The position numbers and the translations under genes were made by a program. A DNA stretch of 36,722 nt, taken from the NCBI GenBank assembly GCA_945638575.1, contig CALZDP010000013.1, positions 1 to 36,722 of the forward strand, given 5' to 3'. This document shows positions 23,205-30,502 of the stretch, in pieces (the first letter of the stretch is position 1; each line of letters opens with the position of its first letter). The stretch is from an uncultured Clostridia bacterium. GTDB taxonomy: Bacteria > Bacillota > Clostridia > Christensenellales > Borkfalkiaceae. The notes under the pieces were generated by a model. That model was not told where the DNA came from. It searched no databases and saw nothing but the letters and a program-made list of their open reading frames with translations.

Positions 23205-23233
23205 ATTATATAATAAAAAAATCGAAATATCAA
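23205..23233 (-). promoter_or_regulatory. Promoter of the gene at 22362
   Basis: On the reverse strand TTGATA (23228-23233), 17 nt, TATAAT (23205-23210): five of six and six of six consensus matches. Confidence 0.85.
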
Positions 23234-23270
23234 GTAATATTGCAAAAATATTTGAAAAAATTTTAAATTT

Positions 23271-23289
23271 GTCCGCCCATAAGCCCGTT
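23271..23289 (+). repeat. Dispersed repeat copy, one mismatch
   Basis: GTCCGCCCATAAGCCCGTT differs from the repeat core by one base (C for T). It lies between the divergent promoters of the genes at 22362 and 23427. Confidence 0.6.
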
Positions 23290-23323
23290 TTCGAGATTTT
23301 TTTGATTCTATCCCTTAAAATTC

Positions 23324-23352
23324 TTGCTTTTTATTCAAAATAAGGCTAAAAT
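23324..23352 (+). promoter_or_regulatory. Promoter of the antiporter gene
   Basis: TTGCTT (23324-23329), 17 nt, TAAAAT (23347-23352). The leader is about 70 nt. Confidence 0.6.
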
Positions 23353-23426
23353 ACGCTACTGAAGAAAAGAAATTACGGGTTAATCGACTCATAGAGTCAT
23401 TTTTACATTGCAGGAGGGTTTTATAA

Positions 23427-24641
23427 ATGGACACCGTAACGCTTTTACTGTCCCTTGCGGCGTTGTTGGCGCTCGGGCTTATAATGACAAGACTTTGTAA
23501 TCTGATACATCTGCCGAACGTAACCGCTTATTTGCTTGCAGGGCTTATTTTAAGTCCTTATACATTCGGTTTTATTGACCAAGACCTTGTATCGTCGCTT
23601 TCGCTTTTATCCGAACTGTCTTTGGGGTTTATTGCATTTTCGATAGGATTCTGCTTTAAAGTTTCGCACTTAAAAACGCTTGGCAAAGGCGTGTTTATTA
23701 TTACCGTAGTACAGGCAGTGGTAACGGCGCTTCTTGTCGACCTTGTAATGGTTGCCCTTTATTTGTTCGGCGTAATTGATCTGCCCGTTGCCTTTGTACT
23801 CGGCGCAATAGCGACCGCTACGGCGCCTGCGGCGACTCTTCTTGTCGTACATCAATATAAAGCGAAAGGTCCCGTAACGGACACCTTGTTACCTGTGGTT
23901 GCCATCGACGACGCCATTGGTCTAATTATCTTTTCCATTTCTATCGCAGTATCGCAAGCGCTTACAAAAGGAACGGCAATGTCCTTTACGGTATTTTTGG
24001 AACCGCTTAAAGAAATTTTACTTTCCCTTGCCGTAGGTACGGCGTTAGGCTTCGTGGTGGCAGGCGGCGTAAAAATCTTCCGTTCACGCGCGAATAGGCT
24101 TACCATAATTATTTTATGCATTTTTACCGGCGTGGCGCTTTCAAAACTGTGGGATTTGTCAAGTTTACTGCTGTGCATGATGATAGGCGCAATTTACTGC
24201 AACTTTGACATTCACACCGAGCCTGTAATGGATTCTTACGACCGTTGGGCACACCCCTTGTACGTACTTTTCTTTGTAATATCCGGTGCGCAACTCAACG
24301 TCAGAATACTTGCTTCCGTCGGGCTTGTGGGCATAGTTTATATCGTAGCAAGGTCCTTGGGTAAGTACGGCGGAGCCGCTTTGGGCGCGACCTTGGCAAA
24401 GTCGGAACCGAACGTCAAAAAATATTTGGGGCTTACCCTTTTACCGCAAGCAGGCGTTGCTATCGGTATGGCGCAGGAAGTCGTTAAAGACCTGCCGGAA
24501 TATTCGGCAATCATTACCACCGTGGTACTGTCCGCTACGCTTGTTTACGAACTTATAGGTCCGCTGGTTACCAAAACCGCGCTTACCAAAGCCGGTGAAA
24601 TCATCGTACCGCCCAAAAAGGAAAAAGTTAAATCAAACTAA
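23427..24641 (+). CDS. CPA2-family cation:proton antiporter
   Basis: The 404-residue protein has about 12 hydrophobic segments and the CPA2 (KefB/NapA-like) signatures. These are LIHLPNVTAYLLAGLILSPY near 26-45, LSELSLGFIAFSIGF (61-75), LGAIATATAPAATLLVVHQY (125-144) and the DD pair in PVVAIDDAIGLIIF (D161, D162), which marks electrogenic Na+/H+ exchangers. A second half mirrors this with WAHPLYVLFFVISGAQLN. There is no C-terminal TrkA-N/RCK domain, so it is the short form. It should exchange Na+ or K+ for H+ across the cytoplasmic membrane; the ion is not decided by sequence. GCAGGAGG precedes the ATG and a terminator follows. Confidence 0.92.
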   Translation: MDTVTLLLSLAALLALGLIMTRLCNLIHLPNVTAYLLAGLILSPYTFGFIDQDLVSSLSLLSELSLGFIAFSIGFCFKVSHLKTLGKGVFIITVVQAVVTALLVDLVMVALYLFGVIDLPVAFVLGAIATATAPAATLLVVHQYKAKGPVTDTLLPVVAIDDAIGLIIFSISIAVSQALTKGTAMSFTVFLEPLKEILLSLAVGTALGFVVAGGVKIFRSRANRLTIIILCIFTGVALSKLWDLSSLLLCMMIGAIYCNFDIHTEPVMDSYDRWAHPLYVLFFVISGAQLNVRILASVGLVGIVYIVARSLGKYGGAALGATLAKSEPNVKKYLGLTLLPQAGVAIGMAQEVVKDLPEYSAIITTVVLSATLVYELIGPLVTKTALTKAGEIIVPPKKEKVKSN

Positions 24642-24652
24642 AATTTTACATT

Positions 24653-24682
24653 AAAAGGGTTGCCACTCGGCAACCCCTTTTT
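24653..24682 (+). terminator. Terminator of the antiporter gene
   Basis: GGGTTGCC (24657-24664) pairs perfectly with GGCAACCC (24669-24676), extended by AAA/TTT with one bulged C, then T-rich sequence. Confidence 0.85.
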
Positions 24683-24729
24683 AATTTTTTTAGTCGGTTG
24701 GTTTTTTTACTTAAATTTACCCTTTAAAA

Positions 24730-24747
24730 CCGCCTATAAGCCCGTTA
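24730..24747 (+). repeat. Dispersed repeat copy
   Basis: CCGCCTATAAGCCCGTTA is an exact 18-base match to the copies at 17222-17245 and 17673-17696 (opposite orientation). A related palindromic sequence, AATCGGTCTATAGGTCGG, follows at about 24802-24824. Its reverse complement shares 15 bases with the terminator loop at about 32894-32908. Confidence 0.65.
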
Positions 24748-24880
24748 AGGCAATATTTTGATTAAAAACAGGTATTTTTACGGCAAAATAAATCGGTCTA
24801 TAGGTCGGTTTTATAATATTGCGTTCGTAAATTTTTTGTCGTTATTCTTTATTTTAACTTTCTTAAATTGATAAATTTCG

Positions 24881-24909
24881 CTGACGAAAATCGGCATAAG
24901 TGTTAAAAT
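24881..24909 (+). promoter_or_regulatory. Candidate promoter of the structured element
   Basis: CTGACG (24881-24886), 17 nt, TAAAAT (24904-24909). The predicted start (about 24916) coincides with the first base pairs of the inverted repeat at 24914. Confidence 0.5.
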
Positions 24910-24913
24910 GATA

Positions 24914-25026
24914 CTGCCACTTCATTTTTATAACTTGTCTGCAAGTATACTTTTTAGGTAAAGTGTACTTTATTTCGCATTTTCAAAAAATCTTGTAGAC
25001 AAGATATTAGTAAAATGGTGTGGCAA
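24914..25026 (+). repeat. Long imperfect inverted repeat: structured RNA or MITE-like element
   Basis: CTGCCACTTCATTTTTATA, then ACTTGTCTGCAAG (24914-24945), is the imperfect reverse complement of 24992-25026 (CTTGTAGACAAG..., TAAAATGGTGTGGCAA). Between the arms, AGTATACTTT and AAAGTGTACT form a second hairpin (24945-24970). No coding frame is visible. The remainder of the gene-free stretch 24642-25155 holds the antiporter terminator, repeat copies, this element with its promoter, the possible terminator at 25053 and the ribosome binding site of the next gene. A structured leader or small RNA and a terminal-inverted-repeat element both fit. Confidence 0.6.
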
Positions 25027-25052
25027 CTAAGCGATATAAGCACTTTACAGGC

Positions 25053-25085
25053 GTCGCTTAGCGTAACTTAGCGACCCCTTTTTGT
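25053..25085 (+). terminator. Weak terminator, possible switch with an upstream alternative pairing
   Basis: GTCGCT (25053-25058) pairs with AGCGAC (25070-25075), followed by CCCCTTTTTGTTTT. The same left arm can pair instead with CTAAGCGA (25027-25034) through TCGCTTAG (25054-25061). The two folds exclude each other, as in attenuators. Confidence 0.4.
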
Positions 25086-25155
25086 TTTGCAAAAATAAGC
25101 GCCGCACGGCAATTTTGTAATGCTTTTCTATTTTAACGTTTAGGAGGTAAAAAAA

Positions 25156-25948
25156 ATGAAAAGAAAGCTTTTTGCAATTTTGACACTGCTTTGCACCTTT
25201 TTACTGTGCATTGCATTGTTTACGGCGTGCAATGAAGAACACGAACACAGTTATACCGAAGAAATCGTAACTGAAGCAACTTGCACGAAAGACGGTGAAA
25301 AACGATTCACCTGTACGTGCGGCGATACCTATAAGCATAACCATACCAGACAGCGTGACGAATATAGGTGAGGGCGCGTTATCTTCATGTGACCTTGATG
25401 TTCATGGTGAGGTAGTTACCAATCTTGAAAATATTTTTGTTGGGCAAAATAACCCTTCTTATTGTAGCATAGATGGAATATTGTATAATAAGCAAAAAAA
25501 ACAAATTATTCAATTCCCCTGTAGCAGACAAGGCACTTTTATTATACCCAACGCAATAACCACTATCGGTGATGCTGCTTTTGCCGGTTGCACCAGACTT
25601 ACAAGTATAACAATCCCCGATAGCGTTACTTCTATTAGTGACTATGCATTCCACGGTTGCAGTAAATTAACAAGTGTAACTATCGGCAATAGCGTTACTT
25701 CTATCGGTGAATATGCGTTCTATCGTTGCAGTAGTTTAACAGAAATATATTATAAAGGCAGTGCGGAAGATTGGGCTAAAATTACAATTGCAGATTACAA
25801 TGATGAATTGCAAAATGCAACAAGATATTATTACAGCGAGTCAAAGCCTAAACTAAACAGCGACGGCACCGCTTACGACGGCAATTATTGTCATTACGAT
25901 ACCGACGGCATAACCCCCGTTAAGTGGGTTTACAAAAAGGCGGAGTAA
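25156..25948 (+). pseudogene. BspA-like leucine-rich-repeat lipoprotein, frameshifted
   Basis: The gene starts at ATG 25156 after TAGGAGG with a lipoprotein signal (LLCIALFTAC) and one Cys module (EHSYTEEIVTEATCTKDGEK, then RFTCTCGDTY). In the first frame it ends at 25371. From about 25335 the +1 frame continues without a stop to 25948, with typical BspA LRRs: ITIPDSVTNIGEGALSSC, an SIDGILYNKQKKQIIQFP island, two near-identical LRRs (NAITTIG..., SITIPDSVTSISDYAFHGC) and the usual C-terminal TRYYYSESKP...YDGNYCHYDTDG segment. The junction reads GDTYK in one frame and ISITIPDSV in the other, so a deletion or one-base frameshift has joined them. BspA proteins are surface adhesins. No function is expected unless frameshifting occurs; a sequencing error cannot be ruled out. 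Confidence 0.75.
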
Positions 25949-25974
25949 AAAAACAATACCGTTTATAAAAATTT

Positions 25975-26011
25975 ATGCCGAGTTCGGACTTTCCGAACTC
26001 GGCATTTTTTT
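25975..26011 (+). terminator. Terminator shared by the BspA-like gene and the trxB-like gene
   Basis: TGCCGAGTTCGGA (25976-25988) pairs perfectly with TCCGAACTCGGCA (25992-26004), then TTTTTTT. It lies 45 bp beyond the stop of the convergent trxB-like gene, where the reverse strand reads TAAATTTTTATAA, so it may serve both. Confidence 0.9.
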
Positions 26012-26048
26012 ACGCCCCGATAGGAGCATTTTGTTAATCGATAATTTT

Positions 26049-26960
26049 TTAATTTTGTCTTTGTATATAGCCGATGGCGTTCATTGCGGCTACTGCGCCG
26101 TCGGAAACGGCGGTTGCAAGTTGACGGAGTTCTTTATCCCTTGTATCGCCTGCCGCGAAAACGCCGGGAGTGGAAGTTTCCATTCTTTCGTTAGCGACGA
26201 TATAGCCATCCTTATTTAAAGTTACCACGTTGGAAAACCTTTTGTTATCCGGTATTTGACCTATGGCAACAAAGACCGCAGGGACTTCTAAAAGGAATTC
26301 TTTACCGTCTTTTACGGCTTTTACGGCGGTTAAATTGTCATCGCCCAAAAAGTCTATGACGTTGGTGTTTTTCAATGTGGTAATGTTTTCCGTTTTATTA
26401 AGAAGGTCTATTAAACTTGCGTCGCCGAAGTATTTATCGGTAAGGGTTAAAACGTAAACTTCCTTGCAAATGGAAGAAAGCAAAATCGCCGACTGCAATG
26501 CGGTGTTGCCGTCCCCTATTACCGCAACGTTTTTGCCCTTGTAAAAGGCGCCGTCGCAGATAGCGCAGTAGTAAACGCCGTTGCCCAAAAGACGGGTTTC
26601 CGACTCGAAAGGAAGGTGCTTTTGCTGTACGCCGTTTGCAATAATTACGGCTTTGGCGGTATGCTCGCAAACATCGGTGCCGACCACGAAAGTGCCGTCC
26701 TCCTTTTTAACGATTGCCGTAACCGTTTCCAACTCGAAATTAGCGCCTAAGGTTAAAACCTGCTCGAAAAGTTTGTTGGAAAAGTCGCTTCCGGCAATTT
26801 CGGTGTAGGACGGGAAGTTTTCCACTTTTGGCGAAAAGGCTATCTGTCCGCCAACCGAAGTGGATTCCAAAATAAGGACGGATTTGTTGTTTCTTAAAGC
26901 GTAAACAGCCGACGTCATACCGGCAGTGCCTGCGCCTACGATAATAATATCTACGTTCAT
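26049..26960 (-). CDS. Thioredoxin-reductase-like flavoprotein
   Basis: The 303-residue protein has the FAD motif IIVGAGTAGMTSAVYA (6-21), GGQIAFSPKVENFPSY, the redox-active pair CAIC in YYCAICDGAFY (C132, C135) and a second nucleotide fold VIGDGNTALQSA (148-159). It ends with TPGVFAAGDTRDKELRQLAT and AVSDGAVAA. This is the TrxB layout and length. The HRRxxxR sequence that binds the NADPH phosphate is absent (VLTLTDKYFGD in its place). NADH, or ferredoxin as in some clostridial flavin thioredoxin reductases, is therefore possible. Its ATG overlaps the nrdD stop (ATGA), so it is co-translated with the redoxin-NrdD fusion, its likely electron acceptor. The family is certain; the electron donor is open. 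Confidence 0.9.
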   Translation of the reverse strand: MNVDIIIVGAGTAGMTSAVYALRNNKSVLILESTSVGGQIAFSPKVENFPSYTEIAGSDFSNKLFEQVLTLGANFELETVTAIVKKEDGTFVVGTDVCEHTAKAVIIANGVQQKHLPFESETRLLGNGVYYCAICDGAFYKGKNVAVIGDGNTALQSAILLSSICKEVYVLTLTDKYFGDASLIDLLNKTENITTLKNTNVIDFLGDDNLTAVKAVKDGKEFLLEVPAVFVAIGQIPDNKRFSNVVTLNKDGYIVANERMETSTPGVFAAGDTRDKELRQLATAVSDGAVAAMNAIGYIQRQN

Positions 26961-29401
26961 TGATTTAATTCCTCTGCAAATTTTTTGATGTTGGAAGGAT
27001 TAACTATTTTTAAAACCTCTTCATCGGTGTATACAAGTAACGTCGGGGCTTCGGTAATTCCGTTTTCACGGAAGAAAATTTCTTCATCTTCAACGTATTT
27101 TTTGTTGTACGAAATTTTGTGCTTGTCCAAAATCATTTGTACCATGGAACATTTCGGACAGGTTTTGGTGGCGCAAAGCACAAATTTTTCAGCCGATTTA
27201 TTATTACTGTTTTCAAGGCAAGCGCTTTCCGTGAAAGCGTTTTCTGTGCAAGCGGCGGTATTTGCGGCTTCACGCTCGGTTTTTACTTCCGCTTTTTCCA
27301 CTACGCTTGCGGAAGGCGTACCGCGCATAACGGCATCGGAAATTTGATAGACCTTTCTGTCTTTATATTCCTGAGATTTTCCGTCGTTCCAATTTTGCAC
27401 CGGACGGTAGTAACCCGTTATACGGGAATAGACTTCGGTCTTTTCGCCGCAGTGGGGACAAGTATACTGTTCGCCGGCAAGATAACCGTGATTTTTGCAC
27501 ACCGAATAGGTCGGGGATAAGGTGTAATAAGGTAATTTATGGTTTTCGGCAATCTTTCTTACTAAGTTTGCCGCGGACTTCCAATCGGGTAATTTTTCAC
27601 CTAAAAAGGCGTGAAATACAGTTCCGGAAGTGTACAGCGTTTGAAGTTCGTCCTGTATTTCCAAAGCGGAAAATACGTCGTCGGTATAACCTACGGGAAG
27701 GTGCGAACTGTTGGTGTAGTAAGGCGTGCCGTTTTCATTTGCCGTTTTGATGTCGGGATAACGTGATTTATCGTGCTTTGCCAAACGATAGGAAGTGGAT
27801 TCCGCAGGGGTTGCTTCCAAATTGTACAAGTCCCCGTATAATTCCTGATAGTCGGAAAGTTTGTTACGCATATGAACTAAAACCTGTTTGGTAAATTCCT
27901 GCGCAGGTTCTTTGGTTAAGTCGCAGTTGATCCATTTTGCGTTCAACGAAGCCTCGTTCATGCCGACTAAGCCGATTGTCGAGAAGTGGTTGTTAAAGGT
28001 GCCGAGGTAACGTTTGGTGTAAGGATAAAGACCTTCTTCCATAAGTTTTGTAATAACCGTACGTTTTGTTTTTAACGACCTTGCGGAGATATCCATAAGT
28101 TTGTCAAGACGTTTATAGAAGTCTTCTTCGCTGTCTGATAAGTAGGCTATCCTCGGCATATTGATGGTTACGACGCCGATAGAACCTGTGTTTTCACCGC
28201 TGCCGAAGAAACCGCCCGACTTTTTGCGAAGTTCCCTTAAATCCAAACGGAGTCTGCAACACATTGACCTTACGTCGCTTGGTTGCATATCGCTGTTTAT
28301 GTAATTGGAAAAGTAGGGTGTGCCGTATTTTGCCGCCATTTCAAACAAAAGTTTGTTGTTTTCGGTTTCCGACCAATCGAAATCACGCGTGATGGAATAG
28401 GTAGGAATAGGATATTGGAACCCCCTGCCGTTGGCGTCGCCTTCTATCATGACTTCGATAAAGGCTTTGTTTACCATATCCATTTCCTTTTGGCAGTCTT
28501 TGTATTTAAAATCAAGTTCCTTACCGCCGACTATAACGTTTAATTCCGCTAAGTCGTTAGGAACAACCCAGTCCAAAGTTACGTTTGAAAAAGGTGCTTG
28601 CGTACCCCAACGGCTGGGAGTGTTTACGCCGTAAATAAAGGATTCTATCGCCTTTTTTACTTCACGGTAAGTTAAGTTGTCGGCTTTTACGAAAGGCGCA
28701 AGATAGGTATCGAAAGAGGAAAATGCCTGGGCGCCTGCCCACTCGTTTTGCATAATGCCCAAAAAGTTAACCATTTGGTTACAAAGGGTTGCCAAGTGGC
28801 TTGCCGGCGACGAAGTTATTTTGCCCGTTACACCGCCCAAACCTTCTTTAATAAGTTGACGAAGCGACCATCCCGCACAGTAGCCTGTCAGCATCGAAAG
28901 GTCGTGAATATGAATGTCGGCGTTTCTGTGAGCGTCTGCGATTTCCTGATCGTAAATTTCCGAAAGCCAATAGTTTGCCGTTATTGCGCCGGAGTTCGAA
29001 AGGATAAGTCCGCCGACGGAGTAGGTTACGGTGGAGTTTTCCTTTACACGCCAATCGGCAACCTTTAAGTAACCGTCTACAATGGACTTGTAGTCCAACA
29101 TGGTCGCTTTCATGTTTCTGATCTTTTCACGCTGTTTGCGGTAAAGAATGTAAGCCTTTGCCACGTCGTTGTAGCCTGCTTTAATTAAAACGTTTTCAAC
29201 ACTGTCCTGTATATCTTCTACAGCGACTTTGCCGTTAATAATCTTATTTGAAAAGTCCGAAGTTACGTTGAGCGCAAGTAAGTTTACAACCTCCGGATGA
29301 TAGTTTTTGCCGATGCCTTCAAAGGCCTTCGTGATTGCGGAAGTAATTTTGGAAATGTTAAAATCTACTTCCTGCCCGTCTCTTTTTACGACTGTGTACA
29401 T
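26957..29401 (-). CDS. nrdD: Anaerobic ribonucleoside-triphosphate reductase with C-terminal redoxin domain
   Basis: Class III NrdD makes dNTPs anaerobically with a glycyl radical. The start is ATG 29401 (MYTVVKRDGQEVDF) after AGGAGAG, giving 814 residues. An N-terminal ATP cone (about 1-95) is followed by the catalytic barrel. SMCCRL (379-384) carries adjacent Cys381-Cys382. The zinc site is CKNHGYLAGEQYTCPHC (C635, C648, C651), and the glycyl radical loop is RITGYYRPVQNWNDGK (Gly663). After a linker of about 50 residues comes a glutaredoxin/NrdH-like domain (about 737-814) with CPKC (748-751) and TEAPTLLVY containing the cis-Pro. The CC pair plus fused redoxin suggests a redoxin-dependent rather than formate-dependent enzyme. 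A trxB-like gene overlaps the 3' end. Confidence 0.96.
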   Translation of the reverse strand: MYTVVKRDGQEVDFNISKITSAITKAFEGIGKNYHPEVVNLLALNVTSDFSNKIINGKVAVEDIQDSVENVLIKAGYNDVAKAYILYRKQREKIRNMKATMLDYKSIVDGYLKVADWRVKENSTVTYSVGGLILSNSGAITANYWLSEIYDQEIADAHRNADIHIHDLSMLTGYCAGWSLRQLIKEGLGGVTGKITSSPASHLATLCNQMVNFLGIMQNEWAGAQAFSSFDTYLAPFVKADNLTYREVKKAIESFIYGVNTPSRWGTQAPFSNVTLDWVVPNDLAELNVIVGGKELDFKYKDCQKEMDMVNKAFIEVMIEGDANGRGFQYPIPTYSITRDFDWSETENNKLLFEMAAKYGTPYFSNYINSDMQPSDVRSMCCRLRLDLRELRKKSGGFFGSGENTGSIGVVTINMPRIAYLSDSEEDFYKRLDKLMDISARSLKTKRTVITKLMEEGLYPYTKRYLGTFNNHFSTIGLVGMNEASLNAKWINCDLTKEPAQEFTKQVLVHMRNKLSDYQELYGDLYNLEATPAESTSYRLAKHDKSRYPDIKTANENGTPYYTNSSHLPVGYTDDVFSALEIQDELQTLYTSGTVFHAFLGEKLPDWKSAANLVRKIAENHKLPYYTLSPTYSVCKNHGYLAGEQYTCPHCGEKTEVYSRITGYYRPVQNWNDGKSQEYKDRKVYQISDAVMRGTPSASVVEKAEVKTEREAANTAACTENAFTESACLENSNNKSAEKFVLCATKTCPKCSMVQMILDKHKISYNKKYVEDEEIFFRENGITEAPTLLVYTDEEVLKIVNPSNIKKFAEELNQ

Positions 29402-29460
29402 AATCTCTCCTTTTGTAATTATTTGTCCCGAAAACCCTACGCCCGAATAAAAAGGGTGAT

Positions 29461-29484
29461 AAAAAAGGCAGCCGCCTGCCTTTT
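29461..29484 (-). terminator. Terminator in the nrdD leader
   Basis: On the reverse strand AAAAGGCAG (29476-29484) pairs with CTGCCTTTT (29463-29471) around GCGG, followed by TTTTTTATC. It lies downstream of the nrdD promoter and 60 nt before the nrdD ATG. It could end nrdG transcripts, act as an nrdD attenuator, or both. Confidence 0.75.
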
Positions 29485-29510
29485 GCGCGTACAATTTAAG
29501 GTGCTTTTAT

Positions 29511-29539
29511 ATACTAACACATTCCCCTTTTTATGTCAA
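29511..29539 (-). promoter_or_regulatory. Promoter of nrdD-trxB
   Basis: On the reverse strand TTGACA (29534-29539), 17 nt, TAGTAT (29511-29516). The leader of about 105 nt includes the hairpin at 29461-29484. Confidence 0.7.
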
Positions 29540-29567
29540 TGATATATCCTTGCTTTTTTCAACTTTT

Positions 29568-29583
29568 TTACTATATTTTGTGG
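29568..29583. promoter_or_regulatory. NrdR box, proximal to nrdD
   Basis: TTACTATATTTTGTGG matches the NrdR consensus (acaCwAtATaTwGtGt) at 12 of 16 positions. It lies 28 bp upstream of the nrdD -35 box. Confidence 0.6.
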
Positions 29584-29599
29584 AGTGTAAAAGAAAAAG

Positions 29600-29615
29600 G
29601 CACAATATATTGTGT
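29600..29615. promoter_or_regulatory. NrdR box, distal to nrdD
   Basis: GCACAATATATTGTGT contains a perfect 14-bp palindrome and matches the NrdR consensus at 15 of 16 positions. It is 32 bp centre to centre from the other box, the usual three-helical-turn spacing of paired NrdR sites. Confidence 0.75.
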
Positions 29616-29668
29616 CTTTTGTAAAATGCAGGTAAATTGAATATAATCAAAACAAGAACTTGAATTTG

Positions 29669-30367
29669 TCAGCCAACGCCCCTGATTTGCAGGTTTTCGA
29701 CCGTATTTGAAAAAGCCTTTGCATAAATATACATTTCTTCTTTCGAGGGCGTCGTAAAGGCTCCGTTCAGTATATCGCCGGAATCTTTATATGCCTGCAA
29801 GAAGTAATTTTTTGCGCCCTTTATTATCGCTGAAATTTCCTTAAAATCTTCCGTATCGAAAAGTTCCTTACAAACGGTAGTCCTGAATTCGTAATCTATA
29901 TCGCCTTTTAACAAAATTTTTATGCTTTCGAGTACGGGTGCCGTATCGAAGTCCTTAACACCCACCGTCACAGGGTATTTTTTAGGGCTGTTTTTGATAT
30001 CCATGGCTACATAGTCGACTAAATTTTTATCTATTAAATTTTTTAATTTTTTCGGACTTGTGCCGTTTGTATCAAGTTTTACCAAAAAACCGAGTTCCTT
30101 TATCTTAGATAAAAAGGCCTCTATATCCGGCTGAAGCAAAGGTTCTCCGCCTGTTACCGCCACTCCGTCCAAAATGCCCTTTCTGGAATTTAAAAATTTG
30201 AAAAACGCCTCCTCGGAAAGGGCATAGTCGTCCCCTTCCCTTTTTATTACGAGCGAGGAATTATGACAAAAAGGACAGCGCATATTGCAACCGAAAGTAA
30301 AAACGGTGCAAGCGCACTTTCCGGGATAATCCAAAAGCGTTAATTTTTGCAAACCTTTGATAAGCAT
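29669..30367 (-). CDS. nrdG: Anaerobic ribonucleoside-triphosphate reductase activating protein (radical SAM)
   Basis: The 232-residue radical SAM enzyme should generate the glycyl radical on NrdD. The cluster motif CxxxCxxC is FGCNMRCPFC (C27, C31, C34), the SAM-binding GGEP is in AVTGGEPLLQPD, and KLDTNGTSPKKL and VDYVAMDIKNSP follow the PflA/NrdG order. The opening LQKLTLLDYPGKCACTVFTF is typical of the longer NrdG type of Clostridia. TAGGAG lies before ATG 30367, with a TTGTCA-17-TACTAT promoter upstream. It is transcribed towards nrdD; NrdR boxes and the nrdD promoter lie in the 267-bp gap, so the two genes may be partly separate units. Confidence 0.95.
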   Translation of the reverse strand: MLIKGLQKLTLLDYPGKCACTVFTFGCNMRCPFCHNSSLVIKREGDDYALSEEAFFKFLNSRKGILDGVAVTGGEPLLQPDIEAFLSKIKELGFLVKLDTNGTSPKKLKNLIDKNLVDYVAMDIKNSPKKYPVTVGVKDFDTAPVLESIKILLKGDIDYEFRTTVCKELFDTEDFKEISAIIKGAKNYFLQAYKDSGDILNGAFTTPSKEEMYIYAKAFSNTVENLQIRGVG

Positions 30368-30395
30368 TTTTAACTCCTAAATCACGACTGTTTTA

Positions 30396-30424
30396 ATAGT
30401 AGCACAGCGGAAATTTTTTGACAA
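30396..30424 (-). promoter_or_regulatory. Promoter of nrdG
   Basis: On the reverse strand TTGTCA (30419-30424), 17 nt, TACTAT (30396-30401). No NrdR box is seen here. Confidence 0.65.
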
Positions 30425-30468
30425 GCGTTATTACCTTTAAAAGATTTAATTGCCCGTATTTTCGGGAT

Positions 30469-30496
30469 TTGACTTATTTTTGCGTAGTGCTATAAT
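30469..30496 (+). promoter_or_regulatory. Promoter of the SF2 helicase gene, leaderless
   Basis: TTGACT (30469-30474), 16 nt, TATAAT (30491-30496). Only six bases (ATATAT) separate the -10 box from ATG 30503, so transcription should begin at the start codon. No ribosome binding site is possible. Confidence 0.75.
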
Positions 30497-30502
30497 ATAT
30501 AT

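Noticed and set aside
23386..23406. Terminator in the antiporter leader (GACTC/GAGTC then ATTTTT)
   Set aside because: The stem is only 5 bp and the T-run short; kept as a chance hairpin.
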